Assembly: GCA_934133015.1 (NCBI GenBank)
Contig: CAKPAQ010000026.1
Span: forward strand, 1 to 8,805
DNA: 8,805 nt
Direction: 5' to 3'
Source: an uncultured Bacilli bacterium
Lineage (GTDB): Bacteria; Bacillota_I; Bacilli_A; RF39; UBA660
The position numbers were made by a program, and so were the translations under genes. Positions 5,502 to 8,805 of this stretch are shown in pieces. Below the pieces are notes generated by a model. That model was not told where the DNA came from. It made no database searches and saw only the letters and a list, made by a program, of their open reading frames with translations. Position 1 is the first letter of the stretch. Each line of letters starts with the position of its first letter.

Positions 5502-5942
5502 ATGGAAAAGAAAAAATATCAAGAATTGGTTTCTAGACATATGCCAACTGAAACTAGGGCACAAAATGCTTTTATAGCTTTTGTTACTGGTGGAATAGTT
5601 GGAGTAATTGGACAATTGCTTACAGAATTTTATGCAGGGTTTTTTGAAATTTCAACGAAAGATGCTTCTACTTTTATGTTAGTTACACTTATATTTTTAG
5701 CTAGTTTGTTTACAGCATTAGGCTTTTTTGATAAATGGGTTACATTTTGTAAATGTGGACTTATCATTCCAATAACAGGATTTGCACATTCTATGACTAG
5801 TGCGGGGATTGAATATAGAAAAGAGGGACCTATATTTGGATTAGGCAGTAATATGTTTAAATTGGCAGGTTCAGTAATTTTATATGGAGTTGTTTCAGCG
5901 TGGTTTTTTGGCTTATTAAGATTAATTATTATGGGAGGTTAA
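5502..5942 (+). CDS. spoVAC: Stage V sporulation protein AC, spore inner-membrane dipicolinate channel subunit
   Basis: SpoVAC is an integral membrane protein of the SpoVA complex, which moves Ca-dipicolinic acid into the forespore and out during germination. In B. subtilis it behaves as a mechanosensitive channel. From ATG 5502 it is 146 residues, the usual size. Hydrophobic segments lie at about 23-45, 57-76, 84-100 and 118-140. The conserved loop PITGFAHSMTSAG (90-102) is related to PITSFGHSLIHGA in SpoVAE, which shows their common ancestry. The start is one of three stacked candidates (GTG 5490, ATG 5499, ATG 5502). The GGTGA core at 5493-5497 gives the best spacing for 5502. It is the first gene of spoVAC-spoVAD-spoVAE, the minimal spoVA set; spoVAA, AB, AEa and AF are absent here, as in many clostridia. 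Confidence 0.93.
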   Translation: MEKKKYQELVSRHMPTETRAQNAFIAFVTGGIVGVIGQLLTEFYAGFFEISTKDASTFMLVTLIFLASLFTALGFFDKWVTFCKCGLIIPITGFAHSMTSAGIEYRKEGPIFGLGSNMFKLAGSVILYGVVSAWFFGLLRLIIMGG

Positions 5943-5943
5943 A

Positions 5944-6939
5944 ATGACATTTAAATATAATAATGTATTTATTGAAAATGCTGCGACTGTTGCTGGTCCA
6001 TATGAAGCTAATGGACCTCTTAAGAAATTCTTTGATAAAACTTTTGATAATTTATATAATGGTGAGAAAAGTTGGGAAACAGCAGAAGCAAAGGTTCTTG
6101 AAGATAGTATAAAAATACTGCTTAAAAAAACTAATAAAAAAGAAGATGATATTGATGTAATTATATCAGGTGATTTGATGAATCAAATTACTTCATCATG
6201 CTATTCTTCAGAGAAATTTGGATTTCCTTTTTTAGGAATATATAGTGCTTGTGCGACTAGTGTTGAAGGTATTATTTTAGGTAGTACAATGATAGATTCT
6301 GCAAAAATTAAAAATGCGATTGCGGCTACTTCTTCACATAATATGAGCAGTGAGAAACAATTTAGAAATCCTACTGAATATGGGGCACCTAAACCTAAAA
6401 CAGCAACTTTTACCGCAACTGGTGGAGCTAGTATTTTACTTACTAATGAAAATACAGGAATAAAAGTGGAAAGTTCTACTATTGGTAGAATTATTGATTA
6501 TAATCAAACTGATCCTTTTAATATGGGTGCTGTTATGGCACCAGCTGCTGCTGATACAATTTATCGTCATTTGAAGAATACTGGTCGTACTCCAGATTAC
6601 TATGATTTAATTTTAACTGGTGATTTAGGTACTTATGGTAAAGAAATATTAATTGATTTCATGAAATCTGAATATGGACTTGATATTAGTAATAATTATA
6701 ATGATTGTGGGGTTATGCTTTATGATGTTGAAAGACAAAAAGAAGTTTTGGCCGGTGGTAGTGGACCTGTATGTAGTGCGTTAGTCAATTATAGTTTGGT
6801 ACTTGATTTGTTACGTAAGAAAAAACTAAAGAAAGTTTTGTTGGTGGCAACTGGTGCTTTATTTTCTCCTACTATGGTTTATCAACATGAAAATATTTTA
6901 AGTATTGCCCATGCTGTTAGTTTGGAGGTTATAAAATGA
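5944..6939 (+). CDS. spoVAD: Stage V sporulation protein AD, dipicolinic acid-binding subunit (thiolase fold)
   Basis: A 331-residue soluble protein with a thiolase/FabH-like fold that binds dipicolinic acid on the spore inner membrane and is essential for its uptake. Family motifs are visible: GIYSACATSVEG at 98-109 (Cys103 at the position of the thiolase nucleophile, although SpoVAD is not known as an active synthase), NPTEYGAPKPKTATFTATGG at 142-161, GGSGPVCSA at 271-279 and ATGALFSPT at 302-310. The length matches the family (about 338). The start lies one base after the spoVAC stop codon. Its Shine-Dalgarno GGGAGGT is encoded inside the last spoVAC codons. Its TGA overlaps the spoVAE start as ATGA, so the three genes are translationally coupled. 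Confidence 0.95.
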   Translation: MTFKYNNVFIENAATVAGPYEANGPLKKFFDKTFDNLYNGEKSWETAEAKVLEDSIKILLKKTNKKEDDIDVIISGDLMNQITSSCYSSEKFGFPFLGIYSACATSVEGIILGSTMIDSAKIKNAIAATSSHNMSSEKQFRNPTEYGAPKPKTATFTATGGASILLTNENTGIKVESSTIGRIIDYNQTDPFNMGAVMAPAAADTIYRHLKNTGRTPDYYDLILTGDLGTYGKEILIDFMKSEYGLDISNNYNDCGVMLYDVERQKEVLAGGSGPVCSALVNYSLVLDLLRKKKLKKVLLVATGALFSPTMVYQHENILSIAHAVSLEVIK

Positions 6940-7286
6940 TCTATTTATATTCGTTTTTATTCTGTGGATTAATTTGTTTAATTGGACAATTAATATTAGA
7001 TAATACTAAGTTAACGGCAGGTCATATTACTAGTATTTTTGTAGTAGTTGGTGCTTTTTTAGATACTTTTAGTATTTATGATCAGATAATAAATATGGTT
7101 GGCGCTGGAGCTTTAGTTCCTATTACTAGTTTTGGACATTCCTTAATTCATGGAGCATTAGGAAAAGCAAGTGAAATGGGTATTATGGGATTATTAATGG
7201 GAATGTTTGATCTTACTGCTTCTGGTATTACAGCTGCTATTGTATTTACATTTATATTTGCTTTATTTTTTAGACCTAAAGATTAG
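6936..7286 (+). CDS. spoVAE: Stage V sporulation protein AE (AEb type), membrane subunit of the dipicolinate channel
   Basis: A 116-residue membrane protein matching SpoVAEb in length and sequence pattern. Helices lie at about residues 3-22, 30-46 and 83-112, and the conserved VPITSFGHSLIHGALG at 61-76 faces the same role as the related loop in SpoVAC. The start is fixed by GGAGGT at 6924-6929 and by the ATGA overlap with spoVAD. It is the last gene of the operon: the stop codon is followed immediately by a terminator hairpin. SpoVAEa and SpoVAF, present in Bacillus, are not encoded downstream. Confidence 0.94.
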   Translation: MIYLYSFLFCGLICLIGQLILDNTKLTAGHITSIFVVVGAFLDTFSIYDQIINMVGAGALVPITSFGHSLIHGALGKASEMGIMGLLMGMFDLTASGITAAIVFTFIFALFFRPKD

Positions 7287-7320
7287 AATAGAGTCCCCTT
7301 TTGAGGACTCTATTATTTTA
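7287..7320. terminator. Terminator of the spoVA operon, overlapping the convergent gene's end
   Basis: A perfect 10-bp stem (7287-7296 with 7305-7314) starts directly after the spoVAE stop codon, with a short loop and a T-rich tail (TATTATTTTAT). The 3' arm overlaps the stop codon of the minus-strand RNHCP gene, so the hairpin may also end that transcript, though the minus-side T-tract is weak. Confidence 0.8.
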
Positions 7321-7615
7321 TATTTGATAATTCAATTATTTTATCGTAATTATCATCATTAGCCATAATGTTTTTATGTTTATTATGGCATTTTTCACAT
7401 TCATATATAATTTTATAAGTATCTTTAAATTTTTCAATACCAATTGGTTTTAGTAAACCTTGACATTTATTTTGTCTATCTCCTGGCATTATATCAACAT
7501 GTTTTGAATATAGGCAATTAGGACAATGATCTCTAGCAGTGTAATTTAATTTTTGTACTTCATGGTGGCAATTTTCACAAATAAAATCTTCATCTCGCAT
7601 AGTAAATTTTTTCAT
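7313..7615 (-). CDS. RNHCP-domain zinc-ribbon protein, unknown function
   Basis: A 100-residue cysteine-rich protein of the RNHCP family, named after a motif that appears here as ARDHCPNCLYSKHVD (residues 27-41). Cysteines occur as CxxC pairs at 13/16, 31/34 and 73/76 plus Cys51, with nearby histidines, giving probably two zinc sites. The family's PGDR, CQGLLKPIG and ANDDNYDKI blocks are all in order, so the gene is complete. The start has AAGGAAG a few bases upstream on the minus strand and is preceded by a good minus-strand promoter. No molecular role is established for the family to my knowledge. It is monocistronic, convergent with spoVAE and divergent from scpA, so context gives no reliable functional hint. 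Confidence 0.88.
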   Translation of the reverse strand: MKKFTMRDEDFICENCHHEVQKLNYTARDHCPNCLYSKHVDIMPGDRQNKCQGLLKPIGIEKFKDTYKIIYECEKCHNKHKNIMANDDNYDKIIELSNIK

Positions 7616-7650
7616 ATTTAACTTCCTTTTTTAATATTTAAATTGACCAA

Positions 7651-7679
7651 ATTATATCATGATATACATATATTTACAA
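7651..7679 (-). promoter_or_regulatory. Promoter of the RNHCP gene
   Basis: On the minus strand, TTGTAA (7679-7674) and TATAAT (7656-7651) are 17 bases apart, and the -10 is extended (TGATATAAT). The -10 sits in the 14-base palindrome TATATCATGATATA (7653-7666). The leader would be about 30 bases. Confidence 0.6.
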
Positions 7680-7680
7680 C

Positions 7681-7709
7681 TTGACACAATAGTTTGTCAC
7701 TAATATAAT
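7681..7709 (+). promoter_or_regulatory. Consensus sigma-A promoter, divergent from the RNHCP promoter
   Basis: TTGACA (7681-7686), a 17-base spacer and TATAAT (7704-7709) form a perfect housekeeping promoter. Its -35 is one base from the -35 of the minus-strand promoter. The inverted repeat TGACA-N8-TGTCA (7682-7699) overlaps the -35 and could be an operator. Transcription would begin about 185 bases before scpA. That leader (about 7716-7860) holds no ORF above 10 codons, only ATG-initiated micro-ORFs at 7727/7733 after AGGATGATA, and the palindrome TAGTTTTAAAACTA at 7773-7786. Confidence 0.65.
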
Positions 7710-7846
7710 GTATTTATATAGTAGGATGATAATGATATTTAACTTCAATTGTTAGACTTTTGACTTTACACTTAGTTTTAAAACTAGTAATTTGATTTAT
7801 AGAATTAAATATATCTTTGACTAAGCTAAATTAATGACATGGAATT

Positions 7847-7868
7847 TATCATGAAATTATGATATAAT
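7847..7868 (+). promoter_or_regulatory. Extended -10 promoter directly upstream of scpA
   Basis: TGATATAAT (7860-7868) is a perfect extended -10. The hexamer 17 bases upstream (7840-7845) is a poor -35, as is common for this promoter type. An inverted repeat TATCAT-N6-ATGATA (7847-7864) overlaps it. The leader to the scpA ATG is about 25 bases, with AGGAG at 7891-7895. Confidence 0.6.
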
Positions 7869-7899
7869 GTGAGTATATTTATAGATAGTGAGGAGCATT

Positions 7900-8592
7900 A
7901 TGGAATACGAAGTAAAAATTGATGCATTTGAGGGACCACTTGATTTGCTCCTTCATTTAATAAAAGAGTCAAAAGTTGATATTTGGGAAATAAAAATTGT
8001 TGATATTACTAATCAATATTTAAATTATATACAAGCTATGGAAAACTTAAATTTAAATATAGCTAGTGAATATTTAGTTATGGCAAGTGAACTTGTTGAA
8101 ATGAAATCAAAAATGTTACTTCCACGTTTAGTTACTGAAGAAGAAACAGAAGAAGAAGATCCACGCGAAAAACTTATTCAAAGATTAGTAGAATATCAAA
8201 AATATAAGGATATGACTAAAAGTTTTAAGGAACTTGAAAGTATTAGACATGAATTCTTTACAAAGACTCCTGAAAGTTTAAAAGAGTATGCTGATAATGA
8301 TACAATTATAAGTAATGATGTAACCTTAGATGATTTAATGAATGCTTTTCAGAAGTTTTTAGAAAGAAAAAAGGCGTCTCAACCATTATCAACTACAGTT
8401 ACTAAAAAGGAAATAACAGTAGAGGAAAGAAGAAAAAGTATTAGAAATATTTTAAAAGAAAAGAAGAAGGTTGACTTTTTTGATTTATTTGAAGTTGTGA
8501 CTAAAGAATATGTAGTAGTTACTTTTTTAGCTATATTAGAAATGGCTAGGAAAAGTGAACTTATTATTTATCAAGAAAATGATTTTGATTAG
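7900..8592 (+). CDS. scpA: Segregation and condensation protein A (kleisin of the SMC-ScpAB complex)
   Basis: ScpA is the kleisin that bridges the two SMC heads and, with ScpB, forms bacterial condensin for chromosome organisation and segregation. The 230-residue product starts with the canonical YEVKIDAFEGPLDLLLHLI and shows the N-terminal helical domain (residues 1-75, ending MKSKMLLPRL). It then has an acidic linker (EEETEEEDPRE, 80-90), a central helical region and a C-terminal winged-helix region (about 173-226: EERRKSIRNIL, VVTFLAILEMAR). The ATG at 7900 is chosen because AGGAG lies at 7891-7895 and homologues begin MEYEVKI-like. The GTG at 7888 would place the ribosome binding site inside the coding region. 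scpB follows after 20 bases. Confidence 0.95.
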   Translation: MEYEVKIDAFEGPLDLLLHLIKESKVDIWEIKIVDITNQYLNYIQAMENLNLNIASEYLVMASELVEMKSKMLLPRLVTEEETEEEDPREKLIQRLVEYQKYKDMTKSFKELESIRHEFFTKTPESLKEYADNDTIISNDVTLDDLMNAFQKFLERKKASQPLSTTVTKKEITVEERRKSIRNILKEKKKVDFFDLFEVVTKEYVVVTFLAILEMARKSELIIYQENDFD

Positions 8593-8612
8593 ATAACAGT
8601 CGAGGTGGTATC

Positions 8613-8805
8613 ATGAATCTAGAGGCAGTTGTTGAAGGATTACTTTTTGTTGTAGGTGAAGATGGTTTAACGTTAAATCAGTTAATGGATATTTTAAATA
8701 CAGATATGGAAAGCGTTAAACAGATCCTTAGTAATTTAAAGGAAAAATATGAAAAAGATGATAGTGGTATACGTATAAACTTTTTAGGTAATACTTTTAA
8801 ACTTA
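8613..8805 (+). CDS. scpB: Segregation and condensation protein B, N-terminal part (3' end outside window)
   Basis: The frame from ATG 8613 stays open to the window edge, about 64 codons. It begins MNLEAVVEGLLFVVGEDGLT, the typical ScpB opening (an ALLFVAGEPLT-like motif). The first winged-helix domain follows (LNQLMDILNTDMESVKQIL, then LSNLKEKYEKDDSGIRI). A strong GAGGTGG (8602-8608) is just upstream. The 20-base gap after scpA indicates one operon. ScpB dimers bind the ScpA linker in the SMC complex. About two thirds of the gene is not in the window. Confidence 0.92.
   Translation, partial: MNLEAVVEGLLFVVGEDGLTLNQLMDILNTDMESVKQILSNLKEKYEKDDSGIRINFLGNTFKL

Noticed and set aside
5430..5615. 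Minus-strand ORF of 61 codons across the sigF-spoVAC junction
   Set aside because: It overlaps the start of spoVAC and a terminator, is Ser/Tyr/Phe-rich low-complexity sequence, and has no ribosome binding site.
7888..7899. GTG at 7888 as the scpA start
   Set aside because: AGGAG at 7891-7895 is the ribosome binding site for ATG 7900, and ScpA proteins begin at MEYEVKI-like sequence.
1..8805. CRISPR arrays, tRNA or rRNA genes, phage genes, integration sites or replication origins
   Set aside because: I saw no regularly spaced repeats, tRNA-like cloverleaf ends, conserved rRNA segments, phage proteins or DnaA-box clusters.

Overview
The window comes from an AT-rich, endospore-forming Firmicute. 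TGA is a normal stop codon (it ends deoA/pdp and spoVAD), so this is not a Mycoplasma-type code. Ribosome binding sites are GAGGTG/AGGAG-like and starts are ATG or GTG. The gene content (dacF, spoIIAA, a sigma-F-type sigma factor, spoVAC-D-E, scpA-scpB) indicates a spore former in Bacilli, Erysipelotrichia or Clostridia. I cannot name a genus from the sequence alone. Nucleoside phosphorylase, dacF, spoIIA, spoVA and scpAB lie close together in Bacillus subtilis too, so the order looks ancestral.

Layout. Bases 1-353 are the 3' end of a sortase-anchored surface protein with a C-terminal NPKTG sorting signal, followed by a terminator. Bases 459-1894 hold pyrimidine-nucleoside phosphorylase and a tightly linked 37-residue membrane microprotein, ended by a hairpin shared with the convergent vanY-like lipoprotein carboxypeptidase (1924-2715, minus). 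The 420-base gap before dacF is not empty: it contains a broken, internally deleted tnpB (IS200/IS605-type OrfB) with a right-end/omega-RNA-like structured tail. dacF (3136-4287) has its own terminator. Then comes a sigma-A-type promoter with a perfect Spo0A box, followed by spoIIAA and sigF (4415-5433) and a terminator. spoVAC-spoVAD-spoVAE (5502-7286) form a separate operon. A minus-strand RNHCP zinc-ribbon gene (7313-7615) converges on spoVAE. Back-to-back promoters and a long leader precede scpA (7900-8592) and the start of scpB (8613 to the window edge).

How the genes work together. DacF trims peptidoglycan, SpoIIAA and the sigma factor would start the forespore programme, and SpoVAC/D/E carry dipicolinic acid into and out of the spore. 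ScpA and ScpB with SMC organise the chromosome.

The most striking observation is in the sigma-F switch. The anti-sigma kinase gene spoIIAB, normally between spoIIAA and sigF, is absent: only 11 bases separate the two. SpoIIAA also lacks the phosphorylatable serine (D-S-S-G in B. subtilis, D-E-D-G here), and the sigma factor lacks the usual N-terminal segment of about 38 residues. Together these suggest that the partner-switching phosphorylation circuit has been lost or rebuilt in this lineage.
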